DNA from: an uncultured Methanoregula sp.
GTDB lineage: Archaea > Halobacteriota > Methanomicrobia > Methanomicrobiales > Methanospirillaceae
Assembly: GCF_963678795.1 (NCBI RefSeq)
Contig: NZ_OY787452.1
Span: 62,001 to 126,000 of the forward strand
DNA length: 64,000 nt
Direction: 5' to 3'
Positions 55,240 to 63,662 of this stretch are shown here, in pieces (within the stretch, counting starts at the first letter, position 1; every line of letters starts with the position of its first letter). The notes under the pieces are model-generated. The model was given only the letters and a program-made list of their open reading frames with translations. It was not told where the DNA came from and made no database searches. The position numbers and the translations under genes are program-made.

Positions 55240-56543
55240 ACATCAGTGTGACAACGCTCTTTGAGCTGCTCGCTGCACAGAACCCGTGGTGGAGCGGCCA
55301 GCCATTCGATTCCGGCCGGGAGCGGCAGAAGTACCTTGCGGAGATCAAACGGTACCTGAAAACGGGCGAGATCATCGTGCTCAGCGGGGTACGGCGCTCG
55401 GGCAAGACCACGCTCCTCTACCAGGCAGTCCGGCTCCTCATCACGACCAACAAGGTGCCGGCCAAAAATATCCTCTTCATGAGCTGCGACGAACCGGCAA
55501 TCGCTGGACGGAAGGGCGCTCTTGCGGAAGCGGTCGACACGTACCGCAGGGAGATCGCACCCAAAGGTACCATCTGGCTCATCTTCGATGAAGTCCAGGC
55601 CGTGGAGGACTGGGAGCGCGAGGTAAAATCGCTCTACGACCGGAAGCACGGCAGGATAATCCTCTCGGGCTCCAGCTCGTATCTCCTCGACCCGCAGGTC
55701 GGGACCCTCCTCTCGGGCCGGTATTTCACGATCCCGGTCTACCCGCTGGATTTTTGCGAATACCTCCGGTTCCATGCCATCATCCCGTCAAAAGACAAGG
55801 CAAAGCGTGCAGACCAGAAATACGAGATCACATCGAAACTCCGGCAGTACCTTCACGAGGGCGGGTTTCCCGTGGTCGTGCTCCAGCCGGACGAACGCAC
55901 AAAGCAGGATTACCTCCGGGCATATTACGACAGCATCGTGTACCGGGATATCGTCCGGACAAACGTGGTCCGTAACCAGAAAGCGCTCGCAGGCCTCCTC
56001 CACTATCTCTTCACGAACATCGCGTCGCCGTACTCGTACCGCCGGTTAAAGGAGATGCTCGGGACCGACATCGAGACGGTCCGGGACTATATCCACTTCG
56101 CCAGCCTTGCAAAGATCCTCTTCGAGGTGCAGGCTTTTGCGTACTCGCTCCCGGCGCAGGCCCGGCAGAACAAGAAGATCTACTGCATCGACACCGGCCT
56201 CCGGAACGCAGTCTCGTTCCGGTTCTCGGAAGATGAAGGAAAACTTGCGGAGAATCTTGTCTTCCTGGAACTGATGCGCTCCGGAACAACGCCGTTTTAC
56301 TGGAAAGGAACCCGGGAGGTGGATTTTGTCACCAGTTCCGCAGACAAGACCCTCACCGCAATCAATGTCTGTTACAGCGATGAGATACCCGACCGCGAAT
56401 ATGAGGGGCTGAAGGAATTTGCCGGGGAATTTGGCAGGAAGGCTGGCCGGCTTCTGATCCTCACCAAAGATTACGAGGCAAAGAATGGGGAAATTGCGTG
56501 CATCCCGCTCTGGAAATGGCTCCTGGAAGGGGAGAGGGGGTAA
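55230..56543 (+). CDS. AAA_14/DUF4143 ATPase
   Basis: The 437-aa protein has an AAA_14 domain with Walker A GVRRSGKT (53-60) and Walker B WLIFDEVQ (114-121) and an arginine near YRDIV. A DUF4143 C-terminal domain follows (EGGFPVVV, RDIVRTN, YCIDTGLRNAV, FYWKGTREVDFV). DUF4143 resembles a restriction-endonuclease fold. These proteins are abundant in archaea, with no settled role, often near toxin-antitoxin genes. ATG 55230 overlaps an operator. Confidence 0.9.
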   Translation: MTLHISVTTLFELLAAQNPWWSGQPFDSGRERQKYLAEIKRYLKTGEIIVLSGVRRSGKTTLLYQAVRLLITTNKVPAKNILFMSCDEPAIAGRKGALAEAVDTYRREIAPKGTIWLIFDEVQAVEDWEREVKSLYDRKHGRIILSGSSSYLLDPQVGTLLSGRYFTIPVYPLDFCEYLRFHAIIPSKDKAKRADQKYEITSKLRQYLHEGGFPVVVLQPDERTKQDYLRAYYDSIVYRDIVRTNVVRNQKALAGLLHYLFTNIASPYSYRRLKEMLGTDIETVRDYIHFASLAKILFEVQAFAYSLPAQARQNKKIYCIDTGLRNAVSFRFSEDEGKLAENLVFLELMRSGTTPFYWKGTREVDFVTSSADKTLTAINVCYSDEIPDREYEGLKEFAGEFGRKAGRLLILTKDYEAKNGEIACIPLWKWLLEGERG

Positions 56544-56823
56544 TAACCTACCCCCCACTTGCGCCACCACTCCACTGAGGGGACGGGGCGCATTGCGATT
56601 GGACGAGGCCGGTACCCGCCGATACGTTGTTATCGCAATCTAGAGGATGCCCCGGTGGCGGGGCCGGGATGAGGCCGAAGCCCCCATGAACGTCCGGCAT
56701 ATTGTTCTAGACAGAGTTTCCAAAAAAACCTGAAACAACATTTGATTGGCAGCTTCAATTGAGGAATCGCCATTAAAAAATTCTAAAAGAGAGAATCATT
56801 GCCGGACAAAAAAGAATCCCGGC
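56544..56823. other. Gap without a gene
   Basis: A GC-rich patch (56560-56690) is followed by AT-rich sequence. No repeat partner or RNA recognised. Confidence 0.35.
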
Positions 56824-57183
56824 CTAAAGCACACACACCTTACAATCCTGGCCCCCGCAGGGGATATTGTCAATCTTCCACTTCAGCGCCCACTGCTTGA
56901 TGCCCCTTATGATCCCGACAATTTCAAGGCCGCTCTGGGTGAGCGTATACTCGCTTTTCACCGGGAATGCCGTGGAATCGATCTTCTTTGTGATGATGCC
57001 TTCGCTCTCAAGTTCCCTGAGCCGCTCAGAGAGGATCTTCTGCGTGATATCGCCGAGTGCATCCTTGAGTTCCGAGAAACGGCGCGTGCAGCCCGGTCCC
57101 TTATAGAGTTCGAGGATGATCAAAAGCGTCCATTTTTTTGTTAAGTATTTCACGGTCATGTTGACCGTGCAGGCTTCGTCCAT
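56824..57183 (-). CDS. HxlR-family winged-helix regulator
   Basis: The 119-aa protein has the HxlR pattern: CTVNMTVKYLTKKWTLLIILEL, RRFSELKDAL, ITQKILSERLRELESEGII and YTLTQSGLEIV. The N-terminal Cys5 fits the redox-sensing Cys of the family; the tail CGGQDCKVCVL has three more, hinting at redox or metal sensing. It is divergent from hcp, sharing an 85-bp intergenic region, and likely controls it. Confidence 0.9.
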   Translation of the reverse strand: MDEACTVNMTVKYLTKKWTLLIILELYKGPGCTRRFSELKDALGDITQKILSERLRELESEGIITKKIDSTAFPVKSEYTLTQSGLEIVGIIRGIKQWALKWKIDNIPCGGQDCKVCVL

Positions 57184-57204
57184 GGTATGTTTTCTGAAAC
57201 TCTT

Positions 57205-57230
57205 TCCTATTTAACCTTGGTATACTAAAG
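57205..57230. promoter_or_regulatory. Shared hxlR-hcp control region
   Basis: CTATTTAAC (57207-57215) reads as a TATA box on the minus strand at leaderless distance for the regulator gene. CCTTGGTATACTAAAG (57215-57230) is a near-palindrome around GTATAC, a candidate HxlR site. Its overlap with the TATA sequence would allow repression. Confidence 0.45.
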
Positions 57231-57268
57231 AAACCTTGTAGCAAAAAGATACAAAACGGAGTTGGAAA

Positions 57269-58888
57269 ATGTTCTGTTACCAGTGCGAGGAAACCGCAAA
57301 AGGAACCGGTTGTACCGTGAAGGGAGTGTGCGGCAAGGAGGAGGCAACTGCAGGATTGCAGGACGTCCTGATCTACCTGTGCAGGGGGATCGCGGAGCGC
57401 AATATTGCGGCAATGGAGAAAGGTGACGGCAGTACCCAGGCCGGGCCGTTCATCGTGGACGCACTCTTTGGCACCCTGACGAACACGAACTTCGACGACC
57501 AGCGGTTCCACGATATGATCCGGCGGGCAGTTGCCATCCGCGATTCCCTGCCAAGAAGCGCGGGAGCGGAGCCGGAAGCCTGCACCTGGACGCCGAAGAC
57601 CGATGCGGATATCGCGGAAAAAGCCGTGCAGATTGCAAAGGAAGCCGCAAGCAACGATGACGTCCACTCCCTCCGGGCGCTGCTCGTCTTCGGCCTCAAG
57701 GGTGTCGCGGCCTACTACCACCATGCTGCCGTGCTCGGCTATACGGACGAGAAGATCACAACCTTCGTCCAGAGGGGACTTGCATCCACCCTCCACGATC
57801 TCTCCGCGGGAGATATGACCGCGCTCGTTCTCGAATGCGGCGGCGTTGGTGTCAGCACGCTGGCCCTGCTCGATACGGCAAACACCAGAACCTATGGCAG
57901 CCCGGAGATTACTTCCGTTAAAACCTCGGCCGGCACCCGCCCGGGCATCCTCATCACCGGCCATGACCTGAAGGACCTCCAGCAGCTGCTGGAGCAGTCG
58001 AACAACAGCGGGGTGGACATCTACACGCACGGCGAGATGCTGCCGGCGAATGCTTACCCGGCCCTCAAAAAATATTCCCACCTTACCGGCAATTACGGTT
58101 CATCCTGGTGGCACCAGAAAGAGGAGTTCGAAAAATTCAACGGGCCCGTGCTCGTGACCACCAACTGTATTGTCCCCCCGAAGGACACCTACAAGGACCG
58201 GATCTACACGACCGGACCGGCCGGGTTTGGCGGCGTGAAACATATCTCTGCAGGAAAGGACGGGAAGAAGGATTTCTCGGCTGTCATCGCGCACGCACAA
58301 AAATGCCAGCCCCCGCAGGATCTCCATGCACCCGGCCGGGACCTCATCACCGGCTGTGCCCACGGGGCAGTCCTGCAGATTGCCGGAACCGTTATCGACG
58401 CGGTCAAAAAGGGCGACATCAAACGGTTCGTGGTTATGGCCGGCTGCGACGGGCGGCAGGGCGAGCGGGACTATTACACGCAGTTTGCAGAGGCCCTCCC
58501 GAAGAACACGGTCATCCTCACCGCGGGCTGCGCGAAGTACCGGTACAATGGCCTTGACCTTGGCACGGTCGGTGGGATCCCCCGCGTCATCGATGCCGGC
58601 CAGTGCAATGACTGCTACTCGCTGGTCGTCATCGCCCAGGCACTCGCGAAAGCGTTCGGGGTCGGGATCAACGAACTCCCGGTCTCTTACAACATCGCGT
58701 GGTACGAGCAGAAAGCAGCGCTCGTCCTCCTCGCCCTGCTGAACCTCGGGGTGAAGGACATTACCCTCGGGCCAAAACTCCCGGCATTCGTATCACCGGG
58801 AGTACTGGATGTGCTTGTGAACAATTTCCAGATCAGGAAGAACAGCACGGTCGAAGCTGACCTTGCCCGCATGGTTCCTGCAGCGTAA
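57269..58888 (+). CDS. hcp: Hydroxylamine reductase / hybrid-cluster protein
   Basis: The 539-aa protein has N-terminal cysteines C3, C6, C15 and C21 for the 4Fe-4S cluster, and later conserved hybrid-cluster ligands in LECGGVG, TNCIV, TGCAHG, AGCDGR and CAKYRYN, with GQCNDCYS. It reduces hydroxylamine or acts on nitric oxide. Length 539 fits the class. GGAG lies about nine bases before ATG 57269. The cupins downstream follow in the same direction. Confidence 0.95.
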   Translation: MFCYQCEETAKGTGCTVKGVCGKEEATAGLQDVLIYLCRGIAERNIAAMEKGDGSTQAGPFIVDALFGTLTNTNFDDQRFHDMIRRAVAIRDSLPRSAGAEPEACTWTPKTDADIAEKAVQIAKEAASNDDVHSLRALLVFGLKGVAAYYHHAAVLGYTDEKITTFVQRGLASTLHDLSAGDMTALVLECGGVGVSTLALLDTANTRTYGSPEITSVKTSAGTRPGILITGHDLKDLQQLLEQSNNSGVDIYTHGEMLPANAYPALKKYSHLTGNYGSSWWHQKEEFEKFNGPVLVTTNCIVPPKDTYKDRIYTTGPAGFGGVKHISAGKDGKKDFSAVIAHAQKCQPPQDLHAPGRDLITGCAHGAVLQIAGTVIDAVKKGDIKRFVVMAGCDGRQGERDYYTQFAEALPKNTVILTAGCAKYRYNGLDLGTVGGIPRVIDAGQCNDCYSLVVIAQALAKAFGVGINELPVSYNIAWYEQKAALVLLALLNLGVKDITLGPKLPAFVSPGVLDVLVNNFQIRKNSTVEADLARMVPAA

Positions 58889-58948
58889 GCAGGAGAGAGG
58901 GGATACCCATAATACCCCCTGAGCACGTACCCACAACAAGGAACGGTT

Positions 58949-59314
58949 ATGACAGAACCCCAGGCAGAACAAAAAACAGCCGCTGACAAAAAACGTGAGG
59001 AACTCGTATCAAAAGTCCTCGCAGTCAACGACCTCCTCCAGTACCAGGACGGGACGGTGGCAAGCCGGATGATCGTATTCAAAAAGGCTGGTACCATCAC
59101 GCTTTTTGCGTTCGATGCCGGTGAAGGACTCTCGGAACATTCCGCACCATACGATGCGATCCTCACCGTGACGGATGGCGAGGCCGATGTCACGATCGAA
59201 GGTGCACCGTTCACGGTCAGGACCGGCGAGATGATCATCCTGCCGGCGAACAAGCCGCACGGGGTGCAGGCCCGGCAGCGGTTCAAAATGACCTTAACCA
59301 TGATACGGGAGTGA
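58949..59314 (+). CDS. Cupin-domain protein, member 1
   Basis: The 121-aa protein has a cupin fold: AFDAGEGLSEHSAPYDAILTV and GEMIILPANKPHGV supply the metal-binding His/Glu. It is paralogous to the following gene (about half identical). Near hcp it may bind a small electrophile or metal. A 60-bp gap after hcp. Start ATG 58949. Confidence 0.88.
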   Translation: MTEPQAEQKTAADKKREELVSKVLAVNDLLQYQDGTVASRMIVFKKAGTITLFAFDAGEGLSEHSAPYDAILTVTDGEADVTIEGAPFTVRTGEMIILPANKPHGVQARQRFKMTLTMIRE

Positions 59315-59685
59315 TACCGGTGGCGGAATTCCAGCTGGAACATGGCGGGAAGCCCGACAGGAAACGCGAGGAACTGAAAGGAAAAGTCCTCCGGCTTCCC
59401 GAGCTCGTGGAGTATGCCGAAGGCACCGTGGCAAGCCGGATGGTCATCAACCGTAAGTGCGGCAGTATCACGATCTTCTCGTTCGACGAGAGCGAGGGGC
59501 TCTCCGAGCATACGGCCCCCTTCGATGCGGTTGTTACCATCCTTGAAGGGGAATGCGAGGTCTGGGTTGCAGGAACTATCTCCCGGATGAAAACAGGCGA
59601 GACCATCATATTCCCGGCAAATGTTCCCCACGCATTATCGGCAATCACGAGGTTCAAGATGAGTCTTGTCATGATCAAGGAGTAA
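59311..59685 (+). CDS. Cupin-domain protein, member 2
   Basis: The 124-aa paralogue of the preceding gene has FDESEGLSEHTAPFDAVVTI and GETIIFPANVPHAL. Its GTG start at 59311 overlaps the preceding stop (GTGA); a GTG at 59320 is also possible. Tandem duplication is recent enough to keep the pattern. The pair may form heterodimers. Confidence 0.86.
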   Translation: MIPVAEFQLEHGGKPDRKREELKGKVLRLPELVEYAEGTVASRMVINRKCGSITIFSFDESEGLSEHTAPFDAVVTILEGECEVWVAGTISRMKTGETIIFPANVPHALSAITRFKMSLVMIKE

Positions 59686-59689
59686 GACG

Positions 59690-59992
59690 ATGGGCGGGAA
59701 TGAAAAAGACGGGTATTATTGTTCCATCTGCGGGGGTATTCCTCCTGACCAGATCAAGATCAAAAAGATCGCGATTGACGGAAAAGATACCGGCATAGAC
59801 CGGCTGGACTGGATCTTCGCGGATGTTGCAAACCTGCATCTCACCAATGATACGATGATCACGGACGAACTCGTGAAGCGTGTTCTGCAGTTCAACTATA
59901 TCCCCTCAAAAAAGATGCCCGAGTACCGCGAGGCCCTGCTACGGGAATTCCGGATGCTCGGCATGCCCGAAAACAAATCCCGGAAAAAATAA
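59690..59992 (+). CDS. Small CxxC protein, 100 aa
   Basis: The protein begins MGGNEKDGYYCSICGGIPPD with one CxxC pair and later NYIPSKKMPEYREALLREF. A lone CxxC suggests disulfide or metal sharing in a dimer. It is four bases after the cupin gene, so belongs to the operon. Function not recognised. Confidence 0.72.
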   Translation: MGGNEKDGYYCSICGGIPPDQIKIKKIAIDGKDTGIDRLDWIFADVANLHLTNDTMITDELVKRVLQFNYIPSKKMPEYREALLREFRMLGMPENKSRKK

Positions 59993-60039
59993 TTTTTCCT
60001 TTTTACCCTGCGTTCATGGTTTTTTGTGCCCTGGAGAAA

Positions 60040-60130
60040 TGCACATGAACGGGGTTCACACCCAAACTATGAAAATTAAAATTCCAGACTTTATTCTGAT
60101 GTGAATTGTTAACTTAACTTAGTTAATTTC
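60040..60130 (+). repeat. Dispersed repeat, unoccupied copy of the IS481-like target
   Basis: The sequence from ACATGAACGGGGTTCACACC through CCAGACTTTATTCTGATGTG to TTAACTTAACTTAGTTAATT matches the two sides of the IS481-like element (62250-62314 and 63281-63325) joined together. Imperfect inverted arms CTATGAAAATTAA / TTAATTTCATAG bound its second half. Confidence 0.75.
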
Positions 60131-60710
60131 ATAGGAAAACCTCACTGGAGAGAAATAGTAAGAACCTATAAACTTACAGACAATCATTTTGTTGGCGATT
60201 TCCTTTGTCTGAATCGGGAATCTTCGAGATTTGAGATCGCCGCAGAACTTTCTTTTCACGACAGAGAATTTATTTTCAACGAGTTGTCGCCTTGGATAAA
60301 TAATGTCATTGAACTGTTGAGCTATTTCCTGATGATAATTTCCTCCGATAATCTCGTTATTCCGGGAGCGGATCGGGATAACAGGATTAGCGTGAAGTTT
60401 TTCTTGGATCAGTCGATGAATTGCTTCAGAGTCGTATCCTTTATCCATGATGTAACACTCGGACTTTCGGATTTTATGACATTGTCGGAGTAATTTCACT
60501 GCATGTCGGGTATCGTGGACTCTGCTTTTCGGGGCAACAAATTCGGTAATTACCTGCTGATCGGTATCAACTGAGATCGAAGTTTTCAGGAAATGTTTTC
60601 GGATCTTGCCCGTTCTTTTGAAAAATACTGACTGCAGTACCTGCTCGTAAATCCGGATGAATCAATTGCTGTTATGGGAATAATGTCGTTGTCGGTACTA
60701 CAGTTTTTTC
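60119..60710 (-). pseudogene. Truncated, frameshifted IS5-like transposase
   Basis: Homologous to the transposase at 2253-3206 from the AIDSSGF Asp motif to the C-terminus: YIMDKGYDSEAIHRLIQE and RQLVENKFSVVKRKF are kept. A one-base frameshift lies near 60600-60610 after the first motif and the N-terminal third is missing. The tail encodes RFSYEIN up to the stop at 60119. Confidence 0.85.
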
Positions 60711-60733
60711 AGGATTTCAACGGAGCAAAAAAT

Positions 60734-61384
60734 TTAATAAGATGAGGACTTAGCTTTTGATTTCACCGTGGGTTTCGCAACGGGTTTTGCAATTGGTTTA
60801 GCTACGGGTTTTGGCGTTGTTTTCGGCGCAAGATTCACAGTTGGCTTAACGGTTGGTTGTACCGTTGGTTTAACGGTAGGTTTTATAGTGGGTTTTACTG
60901 TCGGATTTGTGGTTGGTTTTGTAGTGGGTTTCGCTGCAAGATTCACCGTGGGTTTCGTAGTCGCGCGTGTGGTTGATTTCGATGCTAGGTTTCCCGTTTG
61001 TTTCGATATTACCTGGACATCAACGGGGGGACTTGACCATTGACCATTGTAATTAACAACGCTGGCGTAGAGATATTTGGTATTCGCTGTAAACGTATCA
61101 CTATAATAGGTGCTTCTGGCGTTGATAACCTGCATATCAACATAGGCATTCCCTTCTCCATCGCTTATTGAAATTGAAATCCGATCTTCGGGAACAATTG
61201 CCATATTTTGTATTGATACCTGATACTGTTGACCCGGCACCAGATTACCTGCAATCATCTGACTAACACCCCAATTATTCACCCGGGTTGCTGAGCACAC
61301 CGGAATGAGAATTATCAATAAAAATAATACAATTAATAACGGGGATATCCTGCAAAATTTAAATTTTATATTATTTTGAGTCAT
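60734..61384 (-). CDS. Secreted protein with C-terminal Thr-Lys-Pro repeats
   Basis: The 216-aa protein has a signal or anchor helix (residues 12-33) and a beta-rich mature part to about 128 (VSQMIAGNLVPGQQYQVSI). About 85 residues of low-complexity repeats of the type (T/V)KPT(V/T) and AKPVAKP follow to the end. The repeat region is basic and probably extends through the cell wall or binds acidic polymer. AT-rich gene in an IS-rich region. Confidence 0.78.
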   Translation of the reverse strand: MTQNNIKFKFCRISPLLIVLFLLIILIPVCSATRVNNWGVSQMIAGNLVPGQQYQVSIQNMAIVPEDRISISISDGEGNAYVDMQVINARSTYYSDTFTANTKYLYASVVNYNGQWSSPPVDVQVISKQTGNLASKSTTRATTKPTVNLAAKPTTKPTTNPTVKPTIKPTVKPTVQPTVKPTVNLAPKTTPKPVAKPIAKPVAKPTVKSKAKSSSY

Positions 61385-61628
61385 AATTTTGTTAATAAAT
61401 TTAGAATATAATAAACATTTCGAAAAGATACTCGGTTTTTTAATTCAGACGAGATGGAAATCCTTTCGAACGATATCGTTTCTTACCGAATATTAAATAA
61501 AAACCCTCATATTCACGGCGTCCAGTTTAAATTTTGCCTTTTATAACTATAAAAAAGTAAAATTTCATGACATAAACTCAAGTTAACAGAAATTAAATGG
61601 AACGATAGTAAAAGAAATTTTTCAGGAT

Positions 61629-62087
61629 TTAATACGTCGCAACCAGGGAAACATAACTCATTGTACCCATGAGGATGCATAATCCCAGATAAAAAATTGA
61701 AGTTGAAACTGGATTATCACCAACAGCTTTCAAACCTTCTTTTCCACAATAAGGCATTAGTGGAGTGAAAACTTTTACCAGGATTACGGTCAGAACAGAA
61801 GCAACCACAATCATGGTAACGGTCCATACCAGCTGAGTATAAATCAGGTTATCAAGTGAAAACGGCCCGATTAATGAACCGGCAAATGCAAGAGAATAAA
61901 GAATCAACCATCCAAGACTGCCAATTGACTTTGCCATTGGATCTTTTTGCATCGTTGTGAAGTCAACTTCCGAGAGTGCGATATCAACAAGCCATATCAT
62001 GATATGCGCAATTATTGTGATGATTACGAAAGTAACCACCATCGAAACGACTCTTAATCCTATCAGACCCCAGTCTATGTTGATCAT
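61629..62087 (-). CDS. Four-helix membrane protein (DUF350-like)
   Basis: The 152-aa protein has about four hydrophobic segments (residues 8-37, 57-76, 83-108, 127-150). The overall layout and charged loop between helices 1 and 2 resemble DUF350, but I cannot prove it. It is flanked by IS remnants. Function unknown. Confidence 0.65.
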   Translation of the reverse strand: MINIDWGLIGLRVVSMVVTFVIITIIAHIMIWLVDIALSEVDFTTMQKDPMAKSIGSLGWLILYSLAFAGSLIGPFSLDNLIYTQLVWTVTMIVVASVLTVILVKVFTPLMPYCGKEGLKAVGDNPVSTSIFYLGLCILMGTMSYVSLVATY

Positions 62088-62299
62088 ATTACACCTAAAT
62101 TATTAATTATTTAATTATTATTTAAACATAATGAAATGAGGATAGTCAATACCTGGCAACCAAATTTTAGGATTATTATGCTTGCGGTTGCTGATTTTGT
62201 CAAAGATGCGAGAGAAAACGATAAAAGTACCCAAAAAAATTGCTCGGTAGAAACACACATGAACGGGATTCGCACCCGGACTATGAAAATTAAAATTCC

Positions 62300-62314
62300 A
62301 GACTTTATTCTGAT
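62300..62314 (+). repeat. 15-bp target-site duplication, left copy
   Basis: AGACTTTATTCTGAT abuts the left end of the IS481-like element and is identical to 63281-63295. Confidence 0.85.
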
Positions 62315-63280
62315 TGTGGTATCCCGCATTAATTTTACACATATAACCATTTCTGTGCATAATCCAGGATCCTCTCCGGAGGCAATCGGTACCAGAAGGC
62401 ATTACATGGTTCATCGAAGTCAAGACTCATGTGAGGTTTGATGACGTTATGCCAGTGAACAACTGCATCAACCGAACCGAACTTTGAGATACGTCGTTCA
62501 ACCTCCCCAAAGAACCGTTCGATTTTACCGTTAGTCTGGGGATGTTTCACGCCAGCGAGGATGTGATTGATGTTGTGATGATTCAGGAATTCCCCAAATG
62601 TGTGGTGAGCATGTTCACGGTTTCTGGCAGAAACGAATTGGGTGCCATGGTCTGTCAGGATCTCGCGGGGTGTACCGTAATCCTTGAATCCCTGATTCAG
62701 GACCGTGATAGTGTTTTCCGTGGTTGGTGCATCGAATACACCATAGCAGGTTATGAGACGGGATGAATCGTCCATGAATGCGACAAGCCATCTCTTCGAA
62801 CTATCAAGTTCGAATTCTTTCCAATCCCCCTGCCACATCGACATGGAATGTGTCCGTTCATACCGGACATACTTCCGCTGTTGTCGTTTCCTCATGTTGA
62901 TCTCCACCAGGTCGTGGTTCAACAAAACACGATAGATCCTGTTATGGGGGATGTGAATCCCATATGTTTCCTCAATCTTCTTCTCCAGATAAGTCGCTCC
63001 TACTGCGTTGGTTCGATAACTTTCGAGAACCAACGCTTCGGTTCTTTCGTTGATTGGTTCAGGTTTTCTTCCGGTTTTCTTGTTGGTAGGATATTTTCTA
63101 GACGCTTTGAACAGGGTGATGAGCTGATACACTCGTTGACGAGTAACTTGGAATTTTTGTGATATCTCGACTACTGGTTTGCCCTTCCCCCAGTACAGGA
63201 TTATCATTACAATATCCTGATTCGTTAATCTGCTCACACCGTTATTTATGCTTGATGTCAAATCATTTCGGGATACTACA
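62315..63280. mobile_element. Complete IS481-like insertion sequence, 966 bp
   Basis: The element is bounded by 12-bp inverted ends TGTGGTATCCCG (62315-62326) and CGGGATACTACA (63269-63280), with one mismatch, starting TG and ending CA. It is flanked by a 15-bp duplication and carries one transposase gene on the minus strand. The unoccupied relative of the target lies at 60040-60130. Confidence 0.88.
62335..63261 (-). CDS. IS481-family-like transposase (rve integrase core)
   Basis: The 308-aa protein has an N-terminal helix-turn-helix (IVMIILYWGKGKPVVEISQK and VTRQRVYQLI, residues 15-55) and an rve core: Asp in WQGDWKEF, Asp in ILTDHGTQF and Glu in HPQTNGKIERFFGEVERR. The frame starts with TTG 63261; GTG 63237 (VSRLTNQD) is an alternative. 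It appears intact, so the element may be active. Confidence 0.88.
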   Translation of the reverse strand: MTSSINNGVSRLTNQDIVMIILYWGKGKPVVEISQKFQVTRQRVYQLITLFKASRKYPTNKKTGRKPEPINERTEALVLESYRTNAVGATYLEKKIEETYGIHIPHNRIYRVLLNHDLVEINMRKRQQRKYVRYERTHSMSMWQGDWKEFELDSSKRWLVAFMDDSSRLITCYGVFDAPTTENTITVLNQGFKDYGTPREILTDHGTQFVSARNREHAHHTFGEFLNHHNINHILAGVKHPQTNGKIERFFGEVERRISKFGSVDAVVHWHNVIKPHMSLDFDEPCNAFWYRLPPERILDYAQKWLYV

Positions 63281-63295
63281 AGACTTTATTCTGAT
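63281..63295 (+). repeat. 15-bp target-site duplication, right copy
   Basis: Identical to 62300-62314; abuts the right end of the IS481-like element. Confidence 0.85.
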
Positions 63296-63332
63296 GTGAA
63301 TTGTTAACTCAACTTAGTTAATTTTCATGGGG

Positions 63333-63540
63333 AATGATTATCGAAACGGTTGACGTTCCGGATCTTCGCCCCGCCACTGGGGCACCCCATTACGATGACG
63401 ACGTATTACCAGTTTTGGGAAAATATACAATCCAGAGTGATCCGCTCATAAAAAGCCGCCGCGGGGCGCCCTTTTTAGTCGGCGGCATTTCTCTTAACGG
63501 GGGTATGGGGCATCAGCCCCCATCATAGTAACATGAAGAT
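63333..63540 (+). repeat. About 210-bp dispersed intergenic repeat, copy 2
   Basis: Matches 37574-37790 in the same orientation; in this copy the hairpin is GCCGCCGCGG...GTCGGCGGC. The gap 63296-63662 holds no gene. Confidence 0.75.
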
Positions 63541-63662
63541 TTCGACAAAGCAGAGTTTTTTGACAAAAAAATCCTGCTTTCTGCCGGTGACCCTGACAAC
63601 CAGCCGGATGCTAACAGCCCGTGACCGGCCCGGGTTCACCCGGTGAAAATAAAATCCCGGGT

